Positions 32,525 through 40,237 of a DNA stretch of 64,000 nucleotides are shown here, one piece after another. The stretch comes from Desulfospira sp963664655 (GTDB taxonomy: Bacteria; Desulfobacterota; Desulfobacteria; Desulfobacterales; Desulfobacteraceae): assembly GCA_963664655.2 (NCBI GenBank), contig OY761554.1:1426001-1490000 (forward strand), written 5' to 3'. Within the stretch, counting starts at the first letter, position 1. The number at the start of each line of letters is the position of its first letter. The notes under the pieces are model-generated. The model made no database searches. It saw only the letters and a program-made list of their open reading frames with translations, and was not told where the DNA came from. The position numbers and the translations under genes were made by a program.

Positions 32525-33754
32525 GTGCAGGCTGTATGCACGTTACGGCTTTGCATGGTTTTTTGCCTTAAGGGTTTTTCACCCCATGCCAGTGGTGACA
32601 GTTTGGAAGAAAAACAGAATATTATAAAAAGAGCGGTATTTTTCTTTTTTCTGGTTCTGTTTTGCATCTCCATTCTTCTGGTGGGCAAGCTGATTGCCCC
32701 TTTTTTTGCCAGCATTATTCTGGGGGTCGTCACCACGGGTATTTTTATGCCGGTTTTCAGCGGGTTCAGGAAACGGATGTCTTCCCGTATTGCTGCCGTA
32801 CTGACGTGCCTGATTGTTTTTTTTACGGTGTTTATTCCGGCATTGTTTTTTGTGGGGATTCTGTCAAGAGAGGCATTAGGCCTTTACAGCATGGCCCGGG
32901 ATGCCGTGTTTTCCAAACAGCTGATTGACCTTCTGGAAAATACCAAGGCCCTGGTGAAGCTCAACGAGCTGTTATTACAGGCCGGGATTGAAAAGACCAT
33001 CTCCTGGAATGAACTCATTGACCCCATATCGGAAGTGGGGAAGGTGGTGGGATTTTCCCTGTTTCAGCAGGCCAAGTTCGTGACCTCCAACCTGCTGGGC
33101 CTGGTGTTTTATTTTTGTTTGATGATTATTGTCTGTTTTTACATGTTTATGGATGGAGAAAAATTTAAATTGTATCTGTATGACCTGTCCCCTCTCCAGG
33201 ATGAACATGACCAGCAGTTGTTCAACAAGTTTAATGATATGGCCGGCGCCGTCCTTATTGGAAACGGACTGGGCGGCGTGATCCAGGGCGTTGCCGGGGG
33301 ATTGCTGTTCTGGTTTCTCGGGCTGAACTCTCCGTTTTTGTGGGGGGTGATCATGGGGTTTCTGGCCTTTCTGCCCATTGTGGGCATCGGGGTGGTGTTG
33401 ATCCCGACGGCTATATTTTTTATTTTGAAAAACCACATTGTGATGGGCGTTTTTGTCTTTGTCTTCTACGGGGTCCTGTCCTGGGGCGTGGAGTACATTT
33501 TTAAACCCAAAGTGGTGGGGGACCGGGTGGCCATGCATCCTTTGGTGGTATTTTTTGCCATTATCGGGGGGCTGAAAATTTACGGGATTTTAGGCATTAT
33601 TTACGGCCCGCTGATTGCCACCTTGTTTTTGACCCTGGCCGATATTTATTTTTCAACCTTTCAGTCCATGGTTGAGCCGGCCAAACAGATCACCCATTTA
33701 AAAGAAAATCATTCAGTAGAATTAATCAAGTCCGACAAGGGACTATCAAATTAA
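32525..33754 (+). CDS. AI-2E family permease (PerM/YdiK-like)
   Basis: Up to 409 residues. Start uncertain: the frame opens at 32525, but the conserved part begins after residue 27; a TTG at 32603 preceded by GGTGACAG is an alternative giving 383 residues. The protein has about eight membrane segments. Segment pairs enclose a central soluble region. The C-terminal signature (Gly-Pro-Leu-Ile-Ala preceded by Gly-Ile-Leu-Gly-Ile-Ile-Tyr, ~360) is typical of the UPF0118/AI-2E family, which includes quorum-signal exporters and Na+/H+ antiporters; the substrate here cannot be given. It ends 18 bases before gyrA, so the two may be cotranscribed. Confidence 0.88.
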   Translation: MQAVCTLRLCMVFCLKGFSPHASGDSLEEKQNIIKRAVFFFFLVLFCISILLVGKLIAPFFASIILGVVTTGIFMPVFSGFRKRMSSRIAAVLTCLIVFFTVFIPALFFVGILSREALGLYSMARDAVFSKQLIDLLENTKALVKLNELLLQAGIEKTISWNELIDPISEVGKVVGFSLFQQAKFVTSNLLGLVFYFCLMIIVCFYMFMDGEKFKLYLYDLSPLQDEHDQQLFNKFNDMAGAVLIGNGLGGVIQGVAGGLLFWFLGLNSPFLWGVIMGFLAFLPIVGIGVVLIPTAIFFILKNHIVMGVFVFVFYGVLSWGVEYIFKPKVVGDRVAMHPLVVFFAIIGGLKIYGILGIIYGPLIATLFLTLADIYFSTFQSMVEPAKQITHLKENHSVELIKSDKGLSN

Positions 33755-33772
33755 TCTGGAGTAAAAAGTTCA

Positions 33773-36253
33773 ATGAATGAGAGCCATGTAACCAGCATCG
33801 AGAAGGAAATGAAGCAATCCTATCTCGAATATGCCATGAGCGTGATCATCGGACGGGCGCTGCCCGATGTCAGGGACGGCTTGAAACCGGTTCACCGGCG
33901 GGTGCTGTATGCCATGCAGCAGCTGCGCAATGACTGGAACAAACCCTATAAAAAGTCTGCCCGTATTGTGGGTGACGTGATTGGTAAATATCATCCCCAC
34001 GGGGATTCCGCCGTCTATGACACCATTGTCCGGATGGCCCAGGATTTTTCGTTGCGGTATACCCTGGTGGACGGTCAGGGCAACTTCGGGTCTGTGGACG
34101 GGGACTCGCCGGCGGCCATGAGGTACACGGAAATTCGGATGAGCAAACTCGCCCATCAGATGCTGGCGGATCTTGAAAAAGAAACCGTTGATTTTCTTCC
34201 CAATTACGATGAAACCCTGGAGGAGCCGGCGGTACTGCCCACCAAGTTCCCGGCCCTGCTGGTGAACGGCTCCTCCGGTATTGCCGTAGGCATGACCACC
34301 AACATCCCGCCCCACAATGTCAATGAAGTCATAAACGGGTTAAAGGCCCTGATTGATCAGCCGGACATGGGGATCAGAGATCTCATGGCGTATATCCCGG
34401 GGCCTGATTTTCCCACCTACGGTCATATCTACGGGACCAAGGGGATTTATGAAGCCTACAACTCCGGCCGGGGCATCATTACCTTAAGGGCAAAGGCCGA
34501 AGTTGAAGAAAATAAGAAAACCGGCCGGGATACCATTGTGGTGACCGAGCTGCCCTACCAGGTTAACAAGGCCAAGCTGGTGGAAAAAATCGCTGAGCTG
34601 ATCCGTGAAAAGGTAATCACCGGCGCTTCTTATGTCAGGGATGAATCCGACCGCCAGGGCATGCGCGTTGCCATCGGCCTTAAGCGGGACCAGTTTCCGG
34701 AAGTGGTGATCAATCAGCTTTATAAACATACCAACATGCAGACCAGTTTCGGCATTATCTTTCTGGCCGTGGTCAACAACCGGCCGGAGCTGCTCACGCT
34801 CAAGGATATTCTCAACCACTTTATCGAGCATCGGAAAACCGTTATTCTGCGGCGGACCCGGTATGACCTGAACAAGGCCGAGGAACGGGCCCATATCCTG
34901 GAAGGGCTCAAGATCGCCCTGGACAACCTTGATGAGGTGGTGGCCCTGATCCGGGCGTCCAATTCTCCGGAGGAAGCCAGGGAGGGGCTGGTGGAAACCT
35001 TTAGCTTGAGTGTCATCCAGGCCCAGGCCATCCTGGACATGCGGCTTCAACGGCTCACCGGCCTGGAAAGGGAAAAGATCACCCTGGAATACGAAGAACT
35101 GCTCAAGTCCATTGCCTGGTTCAAGGAAATTTTGTCCAGTGAAGCCGTTGTCCGCGGCCTGATAAAAGATGAGCTCAATGAATTTTCAGAAGAATTCGGG
35201 GATGAACGGCGGACCAGGATTATGGAGACCACCGCCGATATCAGCATGGAAGACCTGATTGCCGAAGAAGACATGGTGGTCACGGTTACCCGAAGCGGCT
35301 ATATCAAACGCAACCCCGTGTCCCTTTATGCCAGCCAGCACCGGGGCGGCAAGGGTAAAACCGCCATGGGAACCAAATCCGACGATTTTGTGGAACATCT
35401 GTTTGTGGCCTCAACCCATGCCACGTTCCTGTTCATCACCAACTTCGGCAAGGTCTACCAGACCAAGGTCTATGAGCTTCCCATGGCCAGCCGCTCCAGC
35501 CTTGGCAAGGCCATCGTCAACCTGCTCAACCTTGACGAGGGGGAAAAGCTGGCCACGGTCCTGAGCGTGGACGAGTTTACGGAAAACCGTTTCGTTGTTA
35601 TGGCCACCAAAAAAGGCCGGGTAAAGAAAACCGATTTGATGGCCTATTCCAGGCCCCGGTCCGGCGGACTTATCGGGGTAAAGCTTGCCGACGGGGATGA
35701 GCTGATCTCGGCCCGGATTACCGACGGGAGCATGGACATCTTTCTGGGCAGTGAAGGCGGCAAGGTGATCCGGTTTAACGAGTCCGAGGCCAGGCCCATG
35801 GGAAGGGATTCCATGGGGGTCCGGGGCATGCGGATTGACAAGGGCCACCGGGTGGTGGGCATGGAGGTCTTGGAAGAGGAACAGACCCTCTTAACCGTAA
35901 CGGAAAATGGCTATGGAAAGCGGTCCCTGGTTGAAGAGTACAGAAGCCAGGCCCGGGGTGGAAAAGGGGTGTTTTCCATTAAAACCTCTGAACGGAACGG
36001 AAAGATGGTCTCCCTTGCCCTGGTGGACGATAACGATGAACTGATGATGGTCACGGACAAGGGCAAACTGATCCGGACGGCCATTGGGGGCATCAACGTG
36101 ATTTCAAGAAACACCCAGGGGGTAAAACTCATTAACCTGAGTCAGGGCGAGACCCTGATCGGCATTGCCCGGCTTCCCGAGGAGAATGGGGAAGAAGACG
36201 GCGATCCGGGTGAAACCGATGAGCCTGAAACAAATGGAGAACTCGCTCCATAA
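33773..36253 (+). CDS. gyrA: DNA gyrase subunit A
   Basis: An 826-residue subunit that, with GyrB, introduces negative supercoils using ATP. The N-terminus has the family sequence Tyr-Ala-Met-Ser-Val-Ile-Ile-Gly-Arg-Ala-Leu-Pro. The catalytic tyrosine is Tyr118 (Met-Arg-Tyr-Thr-Glu). The quinolone region (Gly-Asp-Ser79-Ala-Val-Tyr-Asp83) holds the usual susceptible-type Ser and Asp. The C-terminal domain has the GyrA box-like His-Arg-Gly-Gly-Lys-Gly near 523 and six blade repeats, which separates it from ParC. The tail is acidic (Glu/Asp/Thr, residues 806-826). gyrB is not adjacent. The 3' end overlaps the radC start in another frame. Confidence 0.97.
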   Translation: MNESHVTSIEKEMKQSYLEYAMSVIIGRALPDVRDGLKPVHRRVLYAMQQLRNDWNKPYKKSARIVGDVIGKYHPHGDSAVYDTIVRMAQDFSLRYTLVDGQGNFGSVDGDSPAAMRYTEIRMSKLAHQMLADLEKETVDFLPNYDETLEEPAVLPTKFPALLVNGSSGIAVGMTTNIPPHNVNEVINGLKALIDQPDMGIRDLMAYIPGPDFPTYGHIYGTKGIYEAYNSGRGIITLRAKAEVEENKKTGRDTIVVTELPYQVNKAKLVEKIAELIREKVITGASYVRDESDRQGMRVAIGLKRDQFPEVVINQLYKHTNMQTSFGIIFLAVVNNRPELLTLKDILNHFIEHRKTVILRRTRYDLNKAEERAHILEGLKIALDNLDEVVALIRASNSPEEAREGLVETFSLSVIQAQAILDMRLQRLTGLEREKITLEYEELLKSIAWFKEILSSEAVVRGLIKDELNEFSEEFGDERRTRIMETTADISMEDLIAEEDMVVTVTRSGYIKRNPVSLYASQHRGGKGKTAMGTKSDDFVEHLFVASTHATFLFITNFGKVYQTKVYELPMASRSSLGKAIVNLLNLDEGEKLATVLSVDEFTENRFVVMATKKGRVKKTDLMAYSRPRSGGLIGVKLADGDELISARITDGSMDIFLGSEGGKVIRFNESEARPMGRDSMGVRGMRIDKGHRVVGMEVLEEEQTLLTVTENGYGKRSLVEEYRSQARGGKGVFSIKTSERNGKMVSLALVDDNDELMMVTDKGKLIRTAIGGINVISRNTQGVKLINLSQGETLIGIARLPEENGEEDGDPGETDEPETNGELAP

Positions 36254-36953
36254 AGGACAGGGGCACCGGAAACGGCTCAGGGAGCGGTTTTTAAAAAACG
36301 GCCTGGCCGGCTTCCACGATTATGAGGTCATTGAATTTTTATTGACCTTGAATACGCCCGTGAAAGACTGCAAGGGCATGGCCAAGGCGCTGCTTAAAAC
36401 CTTCAAGAGTTTTCAGGGCGTTCTTGAGGCGGATGTGGACGATTTATGCCGGGTATCCGGCGTCGGTCCGGTCAATTCCATTGGCATCCGCCTGGTCAAG
36501 GCTGCGGCGGACCGGTATTTACAGTCCAGGGTGGTTTCCCGCGATGTGATCAGCCGGCCTGACGATCTTATAGATTATTTGAATCATACCATTGGGTTCA
36601 AGGGCAGGGAGGTTTTTGTGGGCCTGTTTCTGGATGCCCGGAACCGGGTCCTGGCCAGTGAAACCTTATTTGAAGGAACATTGACAACCAGTTCGGTCTA
36701 CCCCAGAGAGGTGGTGATCCGGGCATTGCAGCATCAGGCAGCGGCTGTGATTTTCGCCCATAACCACCCGTCAGGAGATGTTCAGCCGTCTAAAAGTGAT
36801 ATTCAGATCACCCGGACCCTGTGTTTTGCCCTCAATTATGTCGGCATAAGGGTCCATGAACATTTGATCATCGGCAGCCGGGGATATTACAGCTTTGCCG
36901 CAGAACAATTAATTGCCGGATTCAACAAGGAATTTTACACGGATAATGAGTGA
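36219..36953 (+). CDS. radC: RadC/JAB-domain protein
   Basis: Start at 36219 (244 residues), overlapping gyrA by 35 bases; the frame extends to 36165 and an alternative Met is at 36234. An N-terminal helix-hairpin-helix region (about 15-100) is followed by a JAB (MPN) domain with the metal motif His-Asn-His-Pro-Ser-Gly-Asp followed by Ser-Asp (~185-196). RadC is common and once linked to radiation repair, but that role is disputed and a nuclease/protease-like activity is unproven. It is coupled both to gyrA upstream and, by ATGAGTGA, to the small protein downstream, which suggests one operon. Confidence 0.92.
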   Translation: MSLKQMENSLHKGQGHRKRLRERFLKNGLAGFHDYEVIEFLLTLNTPVKDCKGMAKALLKTFKSFQGVLEADVDDLCRVSGVGPVNSIGIRLVKAAADRYLQSRVVSRDVISRPDDLIDYLNHTIGFKGREVFVGLFLDARNRVLASETLFEGTLTTSSVYPREVVIRALQHQAAAVIFAHNHPSGDVQPSKSDIQITRTLCFALNYVGIRVHEHLIIGSRGYYSFAAEQLIAGFNKEFYTDNE

Positions 36954-37230
36954 GCAAAAGGATCTGCCGCCCTGTTTTGGGAATCTTGAAAAGGTGTTCC
37001 CCATGACCGAATCCGGTCTTCGCCAGACACCGGATGACTGTTTTTTTCACTGCCCGGTAAAGACCCGGTGCTTAAAGCAGGCCATGGCTGGCAAACAGGG
37101 CGCCAAAGTGGAAGAAGAAGTCATTGAGAGAAGCGATAAGGCCGGGTTGATCAACTTTTATGAGCGATGGTCCCGTAAAAAACAGGCCCACAAAAAAAGG
37201 ATGAGGGATGAATTGAAGGGCGACAGCTAA
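36946..37230 (+). CDS. small cysteine-containing protein of unknown function
   Basis: Start at 36946 overlapping the radC stop (94 residues). The N-terminal half has Cys10 and then Cys-Phe-Phe-His-Cys-Pro-Val-Lys-Thr-Arg-Cys (Cys32, Cys36, Cys42), four cysteines that could hold a zinc or Fe-S site. The C-terminal half is Lys/Arg/Glu-rich and helical. I do not recognise the family. Codon use fits its neighbours, and tight coupling to radC implies a joint role, possibly in nucleic-acid binding. The stop TAA (37228) is the first TAA of a GCTAACAGC repeat. Confidence 0.6.
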   Translation: MSEQKDLPPCFGNLEKVFPMTESGLRQTPDDCFFHCPVKTRCLKQAMAGKQGAKVEEEVIERSDKAGLINFYERWSRKKQAHKKRMRDELKGDS

Positions 37231-37246
37231 CAGCTAACGGCTAAAT
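37226..37246. repeat. short GCTAACAGCTAACGG array (family C) starting at a stop codon
   Basis: AGCTAACAGCTAACGGCTAAA begins at the last sense codon (AGC) of the small Cys protein; its TAA is that gene's stop. It ends just before the AAAGGAG of pgk. Confidence 0.65.
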
Positions 37247-37264
37247 AATAAAGGAGTTTATAGA

Positions 37265-38440
37265 ATGAAATCAGTCAGGGATGTAGATGTTAAAGGCAAG
37301 CGGGTGTTTGTCCGGGTGGATTACAACCTGCCCATGGACAAGGACTGCCGTATCACCGATGATAACCGGATCAGGGCGACCCTGGATCTGGTTCAATATC
37401 TGATTAAACAGGGGGCCCGGATTATTCTGGCGTCCCATTTAGGACGCCCCAAACAGGGGCCTGAAAAAAAATTCAGCTTGGCGCCCGCAGCGGAAAGGCT
37501 GTCTGAACTGATTGGCCAGGCCGTTGTTTTTGCAGACGATTGTGTAGGGGCGGCGGTTGAGAAAAAGGTAGACGCACTGGGCAACGGCCAGGTGCTGATG
37601 CTGGAAAATTTACGGTTTTATAAAGAAGAAAAAAGCAATGATCCCGGGTTTGCTCAAAAATTGGCCGGCCTTTGCGATGTATATGTTAATAACGCCTTTG
37701 CCGTTTCCCACAGGGACCAGGCCTCGGTAACCGGCATTGTCAAGTTCGCTCCGGTCAGTTGTGCCGGGTTTTTGCTGGAAAAGGAACTGGATTCCTATGC
37801 CAATTGTGTTGAAACGCCCAAAAGACCCCTGGTGGCGGTGATTGGCGGGGCCAAGGTGTCCGGCAAGCTGGATGCCATTGAAAACATGCTCAAGCTGGTG
37901 GACAAACTGATTATTGGCGGGGCCATGGCCAATACCTTTCTCAAATCCCAGGGGGTGGATACCAAGGGGTCCATGATTGAAGAAGACCTGGTGGAAACCG
38001 CCGCCTCTATTGTGAAGCAGGCTAAGGAAAAGGGGATAGAGCTGCTGCTGCCAACGGATCTGGTGGCGGCGGATAAGTTTGATGCCACGGCAACGTCAAA
38101 AACCGTGAAACTGGACCAGGTCCCTGACAACTGGATGATTCTGGACATCGGTCCTGAAACGGCGGCCCGTTATGCCGCTGCCCTGAAACAGGCCGGCACC
38201 ATTGTCTGGAACGGCCCCATGGGGGTATTTGAAATGACGCCCTTCATGGCCGGGACAAAAGCCGTGGCCGACGCCATTGCCGAATCGCCGGGGTTTTCCG
38301 TTGTTGGCGGCGGCGATACCGGCCTTGCGGCCAAGGTTTGCGGGGTGGCTGATAAAATCGGATATATCTCTACCGGGGGAGGGGCATTCCTTCATCTCAT
38401 GGAAGGCAAACAACTGCCCGGCGCCGCCGTGCTGGAATAA
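37265..38440 (+). CDS. pgk: phosphoglycerate kinase
   Basis: A 391-residue glycolytic/gluconeogenic enzyme interconverting 1,3-bisphosphoglycerate plus ADP and 3-phosphoglycerate plus ATP in the cytosol. Substrate-binding Arg-Val-Asp-Tyr-Asn-Leu-Pro at ~17-23, Ser-His-Leu-Gly-Arg-Pro near 58, hinge Val-Ile-Gly-Gly-Ala-Lys-Val-Ser-Gly-Lys near 193, Trp-Asn-Gly-Pro-Met-Gly-Val-Phe-Glu near 319, and Gly-Gly-Gly-Asp-Thr near 348 are all present. AAAGGAG is eight bases upstream. The usual gap partner is not adjacent here. The N-terminal half and the length match the bacterial family. Confidence 0.97.
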   Translation: MKSVRDVDVKGKRVFVRVDYNLPMDKDCRITDDNRIRATLDLVQYLIKQGARIILASHLGRPKQGPEKKFSLAPAAERLSELIGQAVVFADDCVGAAVEKKVDALGNGQVLMLENLRFYKEEKSNDPGFAQKLAGLCDVYVNNAFAVSHRDQASVTGIVKFAPVSCAGFLLEKELDSYANCVETPKRPLVAVIGGAKVSGKLDAIENMLKLVDKLIIGGAMANTFLKSQGVDTKGSMIEEDLVETAASIVKQAKEKGIELLLPTDLVAADKFDATATSKTVKLDQVPDNWMILDIGPETAARYAAALKQAGTIVWNGPMGVFEMTPFMAGTKAVADAIAESPGFSVVGGGDTGLAAKVCGVADKIGYISTGGGAFLHLMEGKQLPGAAVLE

Positions 38441-38658
38441 AGGTTATGAAATTTAAAGCTTTTAGCTGTCCGCTTTCCGTGCCAACAGCTAAAAGCTAAT
38501 AGCTAACGGCTAACCGCTTTGGTAAAACGCATACAGCAATAAACGAAACTATAAGCTATGATTTGCCTGGGCATATAAAATGGGCGTCAAAGGCGCTTCG
38601 CCCTCTTGTCTCTGGTTTCTAGTTTCTTGAAGGGGGATCAAGAAAGGTGGAATATTTC
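38441..38658. repeat. intergenic stretch with family C array and a shared 50-base block
   Basis: GCTAAAAGCTAATAGCTAACGGCTAACCGC fills 38480-38517. Then ATAAAATGGGCG...GGCGCTTCGCCCTCTTGTCTC (38575-38613) closely matches 49980-50015, so another dispersed block is present. No promoter or terminator is clear. GAAAGGTGG at its end serves the next gene. Confidence 0.55.
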
Positions 38659-39702
38659 ATGCAAAGAGATTTTCTCAGCAGGGAAGCCAAACTGAGAAGA
38701 TCCTATTATGAAGTCCTCAGGGATGAGCTCGATCAGTTTGTCTTGGGATATGCGCTGATTGGATCTTACAACAATTTTTTACGCCTTAAGACCCCTTATC
38801 CGTTTGTAGAACTCAGGGAACTCAAGCCCAGGGCCAGGATTCCGTCTGTGGAGTTTGATGCCCAGAATTCATTTTTGATAATTTTCAGCGAAGATTATAT
38901 CGGCGAGCAGCATAAGAAGTACATCCGGTATTTTGACGCCAACAAGACCACGAAAACCAATCTGCTCAGGCATAAATATTTCCCCAATGTGGAAAATTTC
39001 AACCGGAACATGACCTTTTTTGAAACCGCTGATTTTTTCTCTTTGCTCCGGTCTTTGCTGCCCGTGGATTACGCCCTTTTAATCCAGCGAAACCCGAGAG
39101 CCAAGGTCCAGTACGCCCTGACCCATTTCCATGTCCGGGTGGACTGGCCCATAGCCGATGCCTCGGAGCAGCTGGCCAAATCCCTGCGGTACATTTCCAA
39201 GGAATTGTATGAAAAAGGGGATAAATACGCTGAAGATCTTCAAAAGAAACTGTTTGAGTATTACGGAGTCCCGGTGATGTCCGGGGGGCGGCGAACCGCG
39301 GCTATTGTGGCGGCACAGTATTTCAGGCAATTCAAGGGCATCACGACGATCTATGTGTCCTCAAGCGAATCCCGAAACCTGCTGAAAATTGATGAGAACG
39401 GGGTGGCCAAGGCCATTCTGGTCAAACTGTCCGTTGAGAAGATCAAGGAGCTCGCCAAGTTCGCAGACATTACCCAGAATTCCTTTACCAAAAATTATGT
39501 GGTGGCCCGGCATGGCCGGTCCTATGTCTGCATATTGAACGTCCGGTATGATCACACCAGCCATGCCCAGCCATCAGAAGGCGGGCGCCTCAGAGAACTC
39601 AAGGCCGATGCCAACCTGCTGACCGTGGCCCAGGAGCATATCCTTCCCAAACCCTCGGTTAATCATCATAAGCCTATCCCTTATAAAATGATTTATGTAT
39701 AG
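38659..39702 (+). CDS. unrecognised conserved-looking cytosolic protein
   Basis: ATG at 38659 with AAAGGTGG about nine bases upstream (347 residues); a GTG four codons earlier is less good. No signal peptide or membrane segment is seen. The composition is balanced, rich in Lys, Arg, Phe and Tyr. A possibly catalytic Arg-Arg-Thr-Ala-Ala-Ile-Val-Ala-Ala-Gln segment near 215 follows Met-Ser-Gly-Gly; the C-terminus has His-x-His-His-Lys-Pro. I cannot place it in a family. It stands alone between repeats, on the strand opposite the acetyltransferase, so context gives no function. Confidence 0.65.
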   Translation: MQRDFLSREAKLRRSYYEVLRDELDQFVLGYALIGSYNNFLRLKTPYPFVELRELKPRARIPSVEFDAQNSFLIIFSEDYIGEQHKKYIRYFDANKTTKTNLLRHKYFPNVENFNRNMTFFETADFFSLLRSLLPVDYALLIQRNPRAKVQYALTHFHVRVDWPIADASEQLAKSLRYISKELYEKGDKYAEDLQKKLFEYYGVPVMSGGRRTAAIVAAQYFRQFKGITTIYVSSSESRNLLKIDENGVAKAILVKLSVEKIKELAKFADITQNSFTKNYVVARHGRSYVCILNVRYDHTSHAQPSEGGRLRELKADANLLTVAQEHILPKPSVNHHKPIPYKMIYV

Positions 39703-39727
39703 AAACAGGCGGTTAGTCCGAAGATCA

Positions 39728-39778
39728 ATCGTTTAAAAAACCGCTTCCTTCAGCCTAAAAGCCTTCAGTCTTCAGCCG
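39728..39778. repeat. family D repeat fused to the end of the acetyltransferase gene
   Basis: CCTTCAGCCTAAAAGCCTTCAGTCTTCAGCC. Read on the minus strand, the last three residues (Ala-Glu-Asp) and the TGA stop of the acetyltransferase lie inside GGCTGAAGACTGAAGGC, implying the gene's 3' end was overwritten by the repeat. Confidence 0.65.
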
Positions 39779-40235
39779 GCGTAAGCATTTTAAGCATAGC
39801 GGTTTCGTTACAGTTTGGAAAATTGGGACAGGCAATGCAGTCAGACCAGATTTTGATGGGCAGTTCGCTTTTCTGGATCATGACAAATCCAAACTGTTCA
39901 AAAAAGGTGGGGCGGTAAGTCAGGGTAAAGAGTTTTTTGACTTTAAAGTACAGGGCTTCCTGAATACACCGTTCTGTCAAGGTTGAGCCTATCCCCTTGC
40001 CGGTAAATCCCGGGGCAACAGCCAGAGACCGGATTTCAGCCAGATCATCCCAGCAGAACTGGAGGCCGCTGCAACCCACGATTTTTTGGGTATCCGGATC
40101 CTCGTATACCCAGAAATCCCTGAGGTGGTCGTAAAGGATGCTCAACGGGCGGGCCAGGAGTTCCTCTTTCTTGGCGTACAGTTGCAGCAGGCCGTGTATG
40201 GCAGTGACATCTTCCAGCAAGGCTTTTCGTATCAT
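39765..40235 (-). CDS. GNAT N-acetyltransferase, short ArgA-like (N-acetylglutamate synthase type)
   Basis: Start at 40235, with AAGGA eight bases upstream (156 residues; a TTG two codons earlier is possible). The GNAT core has the acetyl-CoA loop Val-Ala-Pro-Gly-Phe-Thr-Gly-Lys-Gly-Ile-Gly (~75-85). A C-terminal Cys-x-x-Cys-Pro-x-Phe-Pro-x-Cys segment resembles the short N-acetylglutamate synthases that start arginine synthesis in some bacteria lacking full-length ArgA. No arg gene is adjacent; it follows the PBP1A-type gene, whose stop lies just before this start. Specificity remains an inference. Confidence 0.82.
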   Translation of the reverse strand: MIRKALLEDVTAIHGLLQLYAKKEELLARPLSILYDHLRDFWVYEDPDTQKIVGCSGLQFCWDDLAEIRSLAVAPGFTGKGIGSTLTERCIQEALYFKVKKLFTLTYRPTFFEQFGFVMIQKSELPIKIWSDCIACPNFPNCNETAMLKMLTPAED

Positions 40236-40237
40236 TT

